Made by a program: the position numbers and the translations under genes. Below are positions 44,175-57,059 of a stretch of 64,000 bases of DNA, in pieces; the first letter of the stretch is position 1, and each line of letters begins with the position of its first letter. The DNA is from Begonia masoniana. Its lineage: Eukaryota; Streptophyta; Magnoliopsida; Cucurbitales; Begoniaceae. The stretch is from NCBI GenBank assembly GCA_022432975.1, contig CM039505.1, forward strand, positions 17,969,716 through 18,033,715, read 5' to 3'. Under the pieces are notes generated by a model. It had not been told where the DNA came from and ran no database searches. It saw only the letters and a list, made by a program, of their open reading frames with translations.

Positions 44175-46073
44175 GAGTGCCTCATCCAGCTTCTATCTTA
44201 TGGCAGTAAAACACTATGATCATCAAACAACCTCATCCAACAGAAAATACTACAACTCACCCAAATCTTAACCTGGGAATTATAAACCCTAATGAGTGAA
44301 AACCATATCCCATACAAGATACACATAGCGGAAGACTTAAGCAAAACAGACCATTCATAATCCTTAAAATCGTTAACAGATTCTGAAGTCAAACCATTCA
44401 AAATCCGAATCTCATTGTTATAAGAAAACTCTATTCTACTTAGTCATCTGTTTATCATAAACTTCTCTGACTTACTATGGGTATAACCAGGGAACTTGAT
44501 CGCCTATCCAGCCTTCACTGTCACACTGAGCATCCTCCAGCAACCAAGCTTAGACATCTTCATTGACCTTGAGTTCCTCACCTGAAAACTCGTCACCTAC
44601 ATCATAAGGTTTAAACTATAAGCCTAATGCTTAGTAAGGAATGCAACACTAACATGGATGCATGAATGCATAATTTGGGAAAATTACATGCTCATAAGTC
44701 TTTTCTTGTTCATGTCTTTGCTCGTAATCATCATTCATAGTCATGGATCATAATCATCATTCATAATCATTGATCATATTCATCATTCATAGTCATTGAT
44801 CATATTCATCATTCATAGTCTTTGATCATATTCATCATTCATAGTCATTGATCATATTCATCATTCATAGTCTTTGATCATATTCATCATTCATAGTCTT
44901 TGTTTAAGTTGTGTGGATCAAGAGAGGACTTGTGCCGGTAAAGGGGGTTCGACAGTGAGTTTGATCTTGTTCCCTACTGTGGGTCGTATTCATATGTCCT
45001 TCTTTGGACTGTGACATATGCCGAACTGCCCCCAACCCTCACTTAATCCACGTTGCATAAATCTTATACATATACATATATACATGCGTATCTTGTTCAT
45101 GGAAAACATGTGTAAAAAAATGTTTTCTTATGCTTGAGAAACATTCATGATGCATGAACATGAGAGCTTTTAACTCATCAAACTATGACAAGGATCATAC
45201 CAGAGCAGACAACTTCACATTCACTAACAAGTCACCACATGGTATAACTCGCAATATACATAAATCCTTCAAGTGCAGACAAGCTCATAATCATAAGGTA
45301 AACATTAGACATCTCAACCTAGTACTCCCACGATGTAGGGCTCTAGTAGCCAGAAATCTTAATACATTCACTTACCTGGTCTCCTTAGCACTTGAGCTCC
45401 TTTCTCTTCAAACTTCTTCACCTAAACATTTACATTGCAGTAGTTAAAACAAAATCCTAATAGTTCTAATCTCGAGTTATCCTAAGATCTAATAGCTAAG
45501 AGTCCTTTCCGAGTTCTTAGTTTAATACTCAATGTAACCCGAAATCCCAAAATCAAAACAGACGAATTCGATAATGATAACTCAGGGTTGGTTATTTTAA
45601 ATGTCCAGAATCGATTCAGAATGACATTACCAATCTCGGGTTTCAAAAATGTTCCTCTCAATACTCGGCCATTGAAGAATCCAAAACTTCAATACAGAGC
45701 TGAAAACAGAGCTAATAAACTAACAGATAGTCACATTGTCTAATGCATACCTCAGGCGCAGAGTAGTCGAGTGGTGGCGGAGTAAACCGACCATCGAGAA
45801 GAGTTTGCTGATAGCAGGGAGTGAGGACTTGAGAGAGAAGAAATCGCCGGAAAGGGTGGTGTCGGCTACAGTGGTTTAAATGAGGTTTGAATCATTTCCT
45901 TTTTCTTTAAATACTGGCCTCAATCCTCAATTATTACAACTTTGCCACTCAACCTAGTTTAGATCCACATGTAATTAATTAAGCTTGACATAAATCCTAA
46001 ACTACGAAGATTAAATATTTATGACCGTTAATACAGTTAAGAAAATCACCTGGCCGTTAACTCGGGTGTTACA
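44175..46073 (-). repeat. 3' LTR of the second Tekay element, 5'-truncated on the plus strand
   Basis: Matches 51430-53328 base for base in length. It joins the outer LTR at GAGTGCCTCATCCAGC, a patch similar in both LTR types. Confidence 0.9.
44727..44905. repeat. 26-bp minisatellite in the LTR
   Basis: About six units of the type CATATTCATCATTCATAGTC plus TTTGAT or ATTGAT. The partner LTR has the same array at about 51982-52160. Confidence 0.9.
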
Positions 46074-46114
46074 TCCACCCCTCCTTAAACAAAATTTTCA
46101 TCCCCGAAAATTGA

Positions 46115-49100
46115 TCAACCAAATAACTCTGGATACTTGTCTAACATGTCCTGTCGTCGCTCCCAAGTGGCTTCTTCAATGTCATGATTCTTCCATAAAA
46201 CTTTGACCAACGGAATCTCTTTGTTCCTCAGAGTCTTAACGGCGGATTCCAATATCTGCACTGGCTTCTCTTCATATGTTAGCGTCGGCTCAATCTCAAA
46301 ATCCTCTGGTTTAACAACTTGCGTAAGGTCCCGTATACATTTTCTTAACATTGACACATGGAAAACATTATGAACTTTATCCAATGATGGAGGCAACTGC
46401 AGTCTGTAAGCTGTACTATCGATTCTAGCTAAAACAGGGAATGGTCCAATAAATCGTGGATTAAGCTTTCCCCTTCTGCCAAATCTTAGTACTCCTTTAA
46501 ATGGTGAAACCTTCAGGAAAACTTCATCACCAACAGCAAATTCAAGATCTCTCCTCCTTTGGTCTGCATAACTTTTCTGTCGGCTTTGTGCAGTAATCAT
46601 CCTCCTCTTAATAGTGGCAATCTTGTCTGACATCTGCTGTAACATCTCGGGACCTATGAGTTTTGCTTCACCAACCTCATCCCAATACAGAGGTGATCTA
46701 CACTTCCTGCCATATAGTACCTCATAAGGTGCCATGCCAATGGTGGACTGGTAACTATTGTTGTAAGAGAACTCAACCAAGGGTAAGTATCTACTCCAGG
46801 ATGACTGGAAATCTAGCACACAAGCCCTCAACATATCCTCAAGTATCTGGATAGTCCTTTCAGATTGACCATCTGTCTATGGGTGGAAGGCAGTGCTGAA
46901 AGATAACCTCGTGCCAAGTGTGCCTTGTAGACCTTTCCAAAACCGGGAGGTGAACCTAGGGTCACGATCAGAGACAATAGATGCAGGAATTCCATGCAAC
47001 CTAATAACTTCTTGTACATAAAGTTCAGCTAATTGGTCCATCGAGTAGGTTGTCCTAACTGGTAAGAAATGGGCTGATTTTGTCAATCTATCAATCACAA
47101 CCCAAATACTATCATGTCCTTTAGTTGTCTTAGGTAATCCTACAACGAAATCCATAGCTATGTGTTCCCACTTCCATTCGGGAATAGGTAAAGGCTGAAG
47201 GGTACCTCCTGGACGTTGGTGCTCAGCTTTAACTTGTTGGCAAACTAAACACGACTCTACATACTTAGCAACATCTCTCTTTAAGTTTGGCCACCAGTAG
47301 AGTAACTTCAGGTCTCGATACATCTTGGTGCTGCCAGGATGTACAGAAAAGGGTGATGAGTGCGCCTCAGCCAAGATTAGCTTACGTAATTTTTCATCAT
47401 TAGGGACATACCATCTATTTCTAAACCTCAGAATCCCATCCTTGGAAAGACTGAACTCGGAGGTGGTGTCCTTCACCTTGTTCATCATGCTGTTATTCTC
47501 CTCAGAGTCCTTCTGTTGTGCTTCTTTGATCTTTTCTAAAACCGTTGGTTGAATGGTCAAATTTGCAAGCAAAGCTGACAGCTCTGGAACTATCTCCAAC
47601 TCCAGTTTCTGAATCTCTTTCCTCAAAGGTATAGACATAGTTGATACAACGGGTTGCATAGTTGTTGACATCCTGCTCAATGCGTCAGCTACTGAGTTAG
47701 CTTTACCCGGGTGATACTTGATCTCAAAGTCGTAATCCTTAACAAATTCCAACCAACGCCTCTGCCTCATGTTCAATTCCTTTTGTGTAAAAAGGTACTT
47801 CAGACTTTTATGGTCAGAAAATACCTCACACTGCTGTCCATATAAGTAATGCCTCCATATCTTCAAGGCAAAAACGACAGCGGCTAATTCTAAATCATGG
47901 GTGGGGTAGTTCTGTTCGTAACTCTTTAATTGCCTAGAGGCATACGCTACAACCTTGCCTTCTTGCATCAAAACACAGCCCAAACCAACTTTTGATGCAT
48001 CACAAAATACGCTAAACTTTCCTTCTTCGGTTGGAAGGGTCAATACCGGGGCTATTGTTAACTTCACCTTCAATGTCTGGAAGCCATCCTCACAAGCTTC
48101 GGTCCAAGAATATTTATTGTTCTTCTTTGTCAAATTCGTCAGGGGCTTAGCTATCATAGAAAATCCTTTGATGAACTTTCTGTAATAGCCTGCCAATCCA
48201 AGGAAACTGCGGACTTCACTGGCATTCTTTGGTTGTGGCCATTCCTTTATTGCCTGAATTTTGGTCGGGTCCACTGATATGCCATTAGCAGAAACTACAT
48301 GGCCAAGAAAATTAACCTTGTCTAACCAAAATTCACACTTGGACAATTTGGCATAAAGCTGGTGTTCCTTCAATGTTGTCAAAACTATTCTTAAATGCTC
48401 TGCATGGTCAGCTTCTGTCCGTGAGTATATTAGGATATCATCTATGAACACAATTACAAATTTGTCCAAATACTCCCGAAACACACGATTCATTAAGTCC
48501 ATAAAGGCTGCAGGTGCATTGGTCAGTCCAAATGACATGACCAAGAATTCGTAGTGTCCATAACGGGTTCTGAAGGCTGTCTTTGGTATATCTCCTTCCT
48601 TAACTTTCAGTTGGTAGTAACCTGAACGTAAATCTATTTTTGAAAACACTTTTGCTCCATGCAATTGGTCAAACAAATCATCAATTCGGGATAAGGGGTA
48701 CTTATTCTTGATTGTTAACTTATTTAGCTCCCTATAGTCTATGCACATTCTAAGGGAACCATCCTTCTTCTTGACAAATAAGACAGGTGCACCCCAAAGG
48801 GAACTACTAGGGCGTATAAATCTTTTGTCCACTAATTCCTGTAGTTGGACTTTTAACTCCTTTAACTCAACCGGTGCCATACGGTAAGGGTTCTTAGATA
48901 CAGGTAATGCACCGGGATATGTATTAATTACAAACTCTATTTCCCTATCAGGTGGCAATCCTGGCAAGTCATCTAAGAACGCCTCAGGGAACTCCCTGAC
49001 TATGGGTATATCTTGTAACTCTATCTTATTCTTCACCCGAACATCCATTATGCTAGCTAAGTAACTCTCATAACCAATTTTCAGTAACCGATAAATATCT

Positions 49101-50536
49101 AGTGAGGATATAATCGGTATTTTGCTTATCTTAGGAATAGCTTGGAAGGAATAATGATCACCATTTGGGGGTCGAAAATCAACCATCCCAGATCTACAAC
49201 TTATTGTGGCGTAATGCCTAAATAACCAATCCATTCCTAATATCACCTCATACCCTTTCATGTCAATTACAATCAGTTCTACATATAGTCTCTTACTTCC
49301 TAAGGACACAATATCACCTTTAACAATCTGTTCAGAATGTAGGGACTTCCCTGATGGTAACATAACATCATATGGCCTTTCGGCTGGTAAAGGTTCTAAG
49401 TTGTGTTGGCACACAAACAAGGTTGATATAAATGAGTGCGTGGCTCCTGTATCTATAAGTGTGTAAGCAGCAAAACCACAGATCGTAATGGTACCTGTTA
49501 TCACTGTATGCTGCACGGCTTCCTCATCCTCCATCATTGCATAGACTCTTGGTGCTACCCTTGCACGGTTCAGATCTGACGGCATGGGGCAGTCTCTGAC
49601 TATATGTCCAACCTTATCACATCTGAAACAGCGGCCGGAACGCAACTTGCATTCACCGGGGTGGTTCTTCTGGCAGGTGGGGCATAAGGGTGCCAGGGGC
49701 CTCTTTCCTTTCCCTTGGTCATCATTCTGGTTGAGGGGTCTCTTTATTCCTTGTTGTTGTTGCTGTGGTCCCCTGTTCTGTTGTGGCTGCCAACCTTTGT
49801 TCTGACGTGGTGGCGGCTGAGTGTCCTTTGTGAGTTTTCTTGGCTGCTCACGCTGTGCATATGCTGTCATTTCTGCCTCTTCCAGCTCCAAGGCCTTAGC
49901 CGTCACTTCACCATAAGGTACATTGTGTATCCCAGCAGTCTTCACCTTCACATACAGACTCGGCTTCAGCCCTTGAACAAATTGGTAAATCCTGTCCTCG
50001 TCATCCTCAATCATACGGGGAGCAAACCGTGATAAAGCATCAAATTTGCATATGTAATCCGTCACAGAGCCAGTTTGTCGCAGATTCATGAACTCCTTCT
50101 TCTTGTTGGCCCGAACAGTCGTATTGAAGTACTTGTCAAAGAAAGCAGTCTTGAACATCTCCCAGGTCATAGCTTCGGCATTAGCGGTGTTCTGGATCGA
50201 GTCCCACCAATGCCTTGCACTTAACTCCAAATGAAAGACAGCATAGGTGACCTTATCCCCTTCTTCGACCTTTGCATACTTAAACATGTCTTCTATCTTC
50301 CGAATCCACTCCTCATCATAGATAGGATCTGAAACATGTCCATTAAACACCGTGGGTCGAAGCCGGTGGAAACGCTCACCCCCATGATCATGAGTTGCAT
50401 TAGTACTGGAGTTGCCTTGTTCCTCTCTAGCTGTCATCAGTCGTTCTATCTGGTGAGATTGGCGCATGACTAACTCGGTCAACTGAGCAATAACATTGCT
50501 ATCCTCATTGGTCTCTCTCTGCTGACCTCTAACCAT
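46115..50536 (-). CDS. Gag-pol polyprotein of the second Tekay element, one internal stop
   Basis: One frame of 1474 codons starts at the ATG at 50534-50536 and is broken only by a TAG at 46877-46879, where the neighbouring elements have Gln in the integrase motif after HP. Gag has a retrotransposon core and a zinc knuckle ([14 protein letters not shown]). Protease has [14 protein letters not shown] has [10 protein letters not shown], RNase H has [15 protein letters not shown], and integrase has [18 protein letters not shown], then [15 protein letters not shown] and LVEFSYNN as the catalytic triad. The C-terminal tail with [18 protein letters not shown] is chromodomain-like. Enzymes act in the virus-like particle and nucleus to copy and insert the element. 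Apart from the stop it looks functional, which suggests recent activity. Confidence 0.93.
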
Positions 50537-50684
50537 TTTGGGATTCCTAGACAAATCATTACAGATATATCTTAACTTAATGACACATACTGAAATCATA
50601 AATACTTACAGTTGTTGGAGTGTGCTCACGTGACAGTCAGTGCTGGAAGACAGTCTGCAGAATCGGTTTTAGAACCCGGTTTTG

Positions 50685-50697
50685 CTTTGATACCATA
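50685..50697 (-). other. Primer-binding site of the second Tekay element
   Basis: On the minus strand TATGGTATCAAAGC abuts the 5' LTR. It differs by one base from the common plant TGGTATCAGAGC. Confidence 0.8.
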
Positions 50698-50699
50698 AT

Positions 50700-53328
50700 T
50701 GTAACAACCCGGGGAGGATCGCCACGAAATTCTTGACTTTACATAAAACTTTAACTCATATTTGAACTCTTTTCTCCTTCTCCTTTTTTTTTTCTTTAAT
50801 AACAGTATACCTAACAGGCTTAAAGACTTCAACTTAATGGATGGAAAGTTAGTCCCTCATACATGCTTCCAATCGACGTACAAGTTGCATGGGTCTGCAT
50901 GCATCAACCGATAGACATTGCATCTTCCGGATGGCACGTGCACCCCAGATGACTCATTTAAAAACCTACCGGCAGATGCGAATACTTGCATCGACCGACG
51001 GTCACGTGCATCTCGTGTTACCAATTTAAAAACATCCACCGATAGACATGTGAAATTCACGTGTTCATCTATGACATCTTCCGATAGCTTACAAGCTCTA
51101 TATCATTCGATCACTAAACGACAAGTTATTATTTACATCATCCGGCGAGGGAATATACTTCATCTTCCTATGAAATAGAGAAACATCATCCGATGGACAT
51201 GTGCTCCCCACGTGCATAATTAAAACATGATCCGGTCACTAAATGACAAGGAAACCCTCACATCGTCCGATGACTAAACACTCTATATCTGCCGATCGCT
51301 AGACGACAAAATGGCACTTTCATCATCCGATGGCTAACACTCTATATCTGCCGATCGCTAGACGACAAAATAGCACTTTCATCATCCGATGGCTAAACAC
51401 TCTACATCTGCCGATCGCGTCAGCCGGATGAGTGCCTCATCCAGCTTCTATCTTATGGCAGTAAAACACTATGATCATCAAACAACCTCATCCAACAGAA
51501 AATACTACAACTCACCCAAATCTTAACCTGGGAATTATAAACCCTAATGAGTGAAAACCATATCCCATACAAGATACACATAGCGGAAGGCTTAAGCAAA
51601 ACATACCATTCATAATCCTTAAAATCGTTAACAGATTCTGAAGTCAAACCATTCAAAATCCGAATCTCATTGTTATAAGAAAACTCTATTCTACTTAGTC
51701 ATCTGTTTATCATAAACTTCTCTGACTTACTATGGGTATAACCAAGGAACTTGATCGCCTATCCAGCCTTCACTGTCACACTGAGCATCCTCCAGCAACC
51801 AAGCTTAGACATCTTCATTGACCTTGAGTTCCTCACCTGAAAACTCGTCACCTACATCATAAGGTTTAAACTATAAGCCTAATGCTTAGTAAGGAATGCA
51901 ACACTAACATGGATGCATGAATGCATAATTTGGGAAAATTACATGCTCATAAGTCTTTTCTTGTTCATGTCTTTGCTCGTAATCATAATTCATAGTCATG
52001 GATCATAATCATCATTCATAATCATTGATCATATTCATCATTCATAGTCATTGATCATATTCATCATTCATAGTCTTTGATCATATTCATCATTCATAGT
52101 CATTGATCATATTCATCATTCATAGTCTTTGATCATATTCATCATTCATAGTCTTTGTTTAAGTTGTGTGGATCAAGAGAGGATTTGTGCCGGTAAAGGG
52201 GGTTCGACAGTGAGTTTGATCTTGTTCCCTACTGCAGGTCGTATTCATATGTCCTTCTTTGGACTGTGACATACGCCGAACCGCCCCCAACCTTCACTTA
52301 ATCCACGTTGCACAAATCTTATACATATACATATATACATGCGTATCTTGTTCATGGAAAACATGCGTAAAAAAACGTTTTCTTATGCTTGAGAAACATT
52401 CATGATGCATGAACATGAGAGCTTTTAACTCATCAAACTATGACAAGGATCATACCAGAGCAGACAACTTCACATTCACTAACAGGTCACCACATGGTAT
52501 AACTCGCAACATACATAAATCCTTCAAGTGCAGACAAGCTCATAATCATAAGGTAAACATTAGACATCTCAACCTAGTACTCCCACGATGTAGGGCTCTA
52601 GTAGCCAGAAATCTTAATACATTCACTTACCTGGTCTCCTTAGCACTTGAGCTCTTTTCTCTTCAAACTTCTTCACCTAAACATTTACATTGCAGTAGTT
52701 AAAACAAAATCCTAATAGTTCTAATCTCGAGTTATCCTAAGATCTAATAGCTAAGAGTCCTTCCCGAGTTCTTAGTTTAATACTCAATGTAACCCGAAAT
52801 CCCAAAATCAAAACAGACGAATTCGATAATGATAACTCAGGGTTGGTTATTTTAAATGTCCAGAATCGATTCGGAATGACATTACCAATCTCGGGTTTCA
52901 AAAATGTTCCTCTCAATACTCGGCCATTGAAGAATCCAAAACTTCAATACAGAGCTGAAAACAGAGCTAATAAACTAACAGATAGTCACATTGTCTAATG
53001 CATACCTCAGGCGCAGAGTAGTCGAGTGGTGGCGGAGTAAACCGGCCGTCGAGGAGAGTTTGCTGATAGCAGGGAGTGAGGACTTGCGAGAGAAGAAATC
53101 GCCGGAAAGGGTGGTGTCCGCTACAGTGGTTTAAATGAAGTTTGAATCTTTTCCTTTTTCTTTAAATACTAGCCTCAATCCTCCATTATTACAACTTTGC
53201 CACTCAACCTAGTTTAGATCCACATGTAATTAATTAAGCTTGGCATAAATCCTAAACTACGAAGATTAAATATTTATGACCGTTAATACAGTTAAGAAAA
53301 TCACCTGGCCGTTAACTCGGGTGTTACA
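50700..53328 (-). repeat. 5' LTR of the second Tekay element
   Basis: A 2629-bp LTR. Its first 730 bp (plus-strand order) hold CATCATCCGATGGC and TGCCGATCGCTAGACGAC repeats with a period near 67 bp at about 51255-51425. The GCGA-N4-TCGC cluster of the other LTRs is not present here in that form. Confidence 0.9.
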
Positions 53329-53370
53329 CGTAATCCATACAAGCCGGGTATTACATGAACAATGTTAATA

Positions 53371-53880
53371 TCCCCTTTTAAGATCAAGGTCGTAAGCCGA
53401 AGATCTTGTATAAGAAAAGAGAGAACATCGTCGGTGGAAGGGGTTTAGTGAGTGCATCAACAATTTGGTTTTCTGAAGGGGTAAATTTGACCAACAACCT
53501 CTTTTTAAGTACTTTTTCTCGAACGAAGTGAACATCGGTCTCCACATGTTTGGATTTGGACTGTAAAACTGGATTGGTGGCATGGTAAGTAGCACTTAAG
53601 TTATCACAGAGAATTAGAGGTACCGTGGTATAGATAATACCCAATTCATGTAGCAATGACTGTAATCATAGAACTTCAGCTGCGTTATTTGCTACGCTGC
53701 GATAATTTCGATTCAGTGCTGAAGCGTGAAACAACTTTTTACTCAGTGGAGGACCAGGATATAAGGTTTGTGCCTAGAAAAATACAGAAGTCATTGGTGC
53801 TCTTACGATCATCTAGCCAGGAGGCTCAGCCCGCATCCGTATAACATGTCAAATTAAAACAAGCGAAAGGCGAGAAGGAG
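53371..53880 (-). pseudogene. Copia-type RNase H relic and LTR start
   Basis: Minus-strand text includes DDRKSTNDFCIFLGTNLISW with stops upstream, then LCDNLSATYHATNPVLQSKS, KHVETDVHFVREKVLKK and VDALTKPLP, the end of Ty1-copia RNase H. A polypurine run (AAAAGGGGA) follows, then the LTR start, which is interrupted by the outer Tekay LTR at 53360. Confidence 0.85.
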
Positions 53881-54207
53881 ATGCCTAGAGATGGAGTACC
53901 TTTAAGGTATCGCAAAATTCACTTGTGTAACACCCAGTTTCATTGAACCAATTTACTTAACCAACTTGTAGTGTACGTTTTATGGATAAATTAGGAGGAT
54001 TAGTGACTAGGTTAATAAATGACTAAGTAATGACATAATGGTAAATAGAGAATTATAGTGATAACCTATTTAAGGAAAGAGGTTTTGTGATTAATGCACT
54101 GTAGCCGCCACTATTCTTCCATACTCTCTCTTTGTTCAGCTCAAGCCCATCAGAGCTCTCCAGGCGATTCCCTTTCCGATTTTCTCCAAACTAGGTGAGT
54201 CTATTTC

Positions 54208-56787
54208 TGTAGCGACCCCAACCCGATCAGGGCCGCCACGGACTAACCATGACGTAACCTTAACTATAAGCCCTCGTAATCACGTAAAATTTTTCTTTTT
54301 ATATCACTCGTAAATGTTTCGACTTCTAAACCACTAAATCGAAGTCTCGGATTGTTGAAATCCTTTAAAATCATTCAAATAATCAATAAATTAAACTAAG
54401 AAACAATTAAAAGGGCAAATCGTCAAAGTGCCAAGCATAGGAGGGGCGACTGATCGCCCTTCCTTACTGGCAATCAGTCGCCAGAGAAGAAAAAATGAGG
54501 GGCGATCAATCGCCCAATTTGGGGCGATCGTTCGCCTCATATGATCGCCCAGCGATCGCCTGTTAGGCGATCGCTCGGCAACCGCTCTGGAAATTTACTT
54601 CCAGAGCGCTTGCCTTATGGCGATCGATCCCCTTCCCAGGGCGATCGATCGCCCATGGCTCTGGAATTTCATTCCAGAGCAATGTTTCTTCTCTCCCTTT
54701 TCTTATCTTTTTCCTTCCTGTTTCTTCAACATAATTTCTATACTTCACAATATAAATTTTCTTATACTAAAAACAAAACACTCATTCATCGATTATCCAA
54801 AACACGACACTAATATAACCTACAATTTCGGAAAACTCAAGAAAATAAACCGTGTGGATCGCTCTAAAACCGAGCCAATCCTCACAGTTCAAAACACCTA
54901 AAACATAGAATACATCAATAAAACCACAATTCCAACAATTAATCATAGATATGGAAATTCCTAAAACTTCATCAAACCAATACGTACCAAGTCACCCAGT
55001 AAATCAACTCCAAGTCTACATTCACTACATTAATTCCCAAAATGTGTAACTCATCTAAACAACCTAAAGTCTATCATTTTTCCTACTCATTCACCTCTAT
55101 ACATCACATTACCCCAAAAAAATGCGGAGCCCACGCTCGAATCATCATACCAAGCCAGAACACGCCCCGTCGCCACGACCACCATCCGTCGACCACCTAT
55201 TCTTTGTCATCGAGAGAAACTCTCACCTTTACACCTGTCACCTACATCACACAACATAAACATTAAGCCTAATGCTTAGTAAGGGGATGCACTATACTTT
55301 ACATGTACATGAATGCATGAATTCATAAAACTTATTCTTTTACTTGTTCTTATTCTTTTTCATAACATGAATCGTGTTAGGGAGGTAGGCGGTGCGTGTA
55401 CATAGTCCTTTCGGCCGTATTCATGGTCCAATATGGACAGTTATTCATGGTCCCTCGAGTTGGACGATTTTGTTGTTCATGGCCATACCCCCCATCTTAC
55501 TTAATCATTTCATACATTTCTATTTCATGCATGTAAAACATTTCATATGTCATTGAGAAAACATGATGCATGAGGAACCCACGTACAAAATATCATCAAA
55601 ACATATCATCAAACGATTCACAACGTACATGGACATACACTACTCTTAGCGAACTTCACAAACAACTAATAACTAACATCCTAGGCTACCCGACTCATTA
55701 AACCCCACAATCAGAAAATCATCATCAAAAATATCAAAAGCCTAACGTTGACACGATGTAGGGCCTTAAGGGCCGGAAACCTAGCATCCACTTACCTAGC
55801 GTCCGTAGCAAGCCGCGCACCGTCCAAAAAGTCGTCTCCACCTGGAGTATTTCATAAATAGGAGCATTAAAATCGATCCTAAATCAACAAATTCCAAACT
55901 TAAACTAAGCTCTTAGCTAAGACTATTTTCCTTAAAACTTCAATTTTCTCCATTCGGGCATTTCATCGAACATGTTGTGCTCACCATCAACCAAACTCCA
56001 TTAATAGCTTTTCCTTCAACTCCAACAATCCAAAAATTAACCTAACAATTCATCAATAACTATAAATTTCACTTAACAAACACCAATAATTGTAAACCCA
56101 TCGTCAATGGGCATTAATCTAGTAATCCTATCTATTTCTAACGAAATCCAGAAATTTCTCTAACCCTAACACGATAAAACCCATTCGGAAACCAACCCTA
56201 AATCAAAACTAAACACCTAGGATAATAGGGTTTTACCTGAAGTATCGAACGGGGAAGAAGAATAGAAGGAGAAAACGCCGGAAATCAAACGTCGGAAATT
56301 GCCGTAGATAGGGAGGAGAAATCGCCAAGGGGGAGGGAGAGAAACCCTTTCTCTGGTGATTCTCCAGAGTGAAAATGCGTGGAGAGGAGGAGGGTGTTTG
56401 ATTTTTTTATTAAAAATTTGGCTTTGCAAAATTACATAAATGCCCTTCCTCAATTTCTCGCTTAATTTATTATTTCGTCTATCAATTTGGCTACTCCAAA
56501 ATTTCCTTATTTATCCAAATATTCCAACTTATTCCTAGGTCTCTAAAGAAGCTCTCCGTTTGTAAAAGGGACTTAATTTACTATTTTTACGTGTTAAAAC
56601 ATTATAAGCAGAAAATCGTCACTCGGCGTTACACTATCGATTTGGATTCTAAAAATTTTACTTATTCTTCTAAAAATCCCATAAATTTCTAGGGCCTTAA
56701 TAAAACTTCCCGCTCACAAAACGGACCCATATTTCTTATTTATGAAAATACCCTTGGAGCGGAAACCCGAAAAAGTCGGGTGTTACA
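54208..56787 (-). mobile_element. Solo Tekay-type LTR
   Basis: The 2580-bp insert starts TGTAGCGACCCC and ends CGGGTGTTACA. It is flanked by ATTTC (54203-54207) and ACTTC (56788-56792), a TSD with one mismatch. It has no internal coding region. Orientation is set by likeness to the LTRs of the coding Tekay copies. Confidence 0.85.
54445..54680. repeat. GCGA-N4-TCGC cluster with two stem-loops (solo LTR)
   Basis: Units include GCGACTGATCGC, GCGATCAATCGC, GCGATCGTTCGC, GCGATCGC and GCGATCGATCGC. Stem-loops GCTCTGGAA...TTCCAGAGC occur twice, at 54584-54607 and 54658-54680, so the module itself appears duplicated. Confidence 0.85.
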
Positions 56788-57059
56788 ACTTCGATTTCGT
56801 GCTACATTGTAACTAATGATGGTAGAGAGGAGCATAGATGTGAGTTTTGGTGAATGCCGTAGGTGGAAGTTAGTTTCGGTTTTGTGATGAATCAGGAATG
56901 CCCTTTGTATAGAACTCCCAAACTAGATTCCTTAGATTTCTGAACATGAGGTTTAGTAAAAATCTAATTGATATTCTGTTTATGACTTAGGTGAGCAAGA
57001 CTTCCGAAGTAGTTTGAAACCGAGCATTTCCAGGACGCCAGGTAAGTGGAGTATGCATG

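Larger units (their letters stand above)
44175..53328 (-). mobile_element. Second Tekay/Del-type Ty3 retrotransposon, nearly intact coding region
   Basis: The right (5') LTR is 50700-53328, starting TGTAACAACCCGG and ending GGGTGTTACA. The left (3') LTR survives as 44175-46073. The shared part is exactly 1899 bp in both (44175-46073 and 51430-53328) with few differences; the first 730 bp of the left LTR is missing. The primer-binding site lies at 50685-50697 and the polypurine tract (AAGGAGGGGTGGA on the minus strand) just right of 46073. It sits inside the outer Tekay LTR. Confidence 0.92.
43093..53355 (-). mobile_element. Tekay-type LTR (outer), split by a second Tekay element
   Basis: The left part starts TGTAGCGACC at 43093 and runs to about 44174; the right end is only 53329-53355 (ending GGGTATTACA). 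A perfect 5-bp TSD TGAAC flanks the pair at 43088-43092 and 53356-53360. The left part resembles the LTRs of the first Tekay element in order and motifs. About 1.4 kb of the expected LTR is missing at the inner left junction. No internal region belongs to it, so it was probably a solo LTR. Confidence 0.8.
53926..57045 (+). mobile_element. Plus-oriented LTR piece enclosing a solo LTR
   Basis: It starts TGTAACACCCAG and, without the nested 54208-56787 insert, continues through CAAACTAGGTGAGTC and CTACATTGTAACTA. The same order of motifs occurs in reverse complement at about 57414-57060, so two related LTR sequences face each other. The right limit is uncertain because the pieces merge near 57000-57060. 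Confidence 0.6.
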
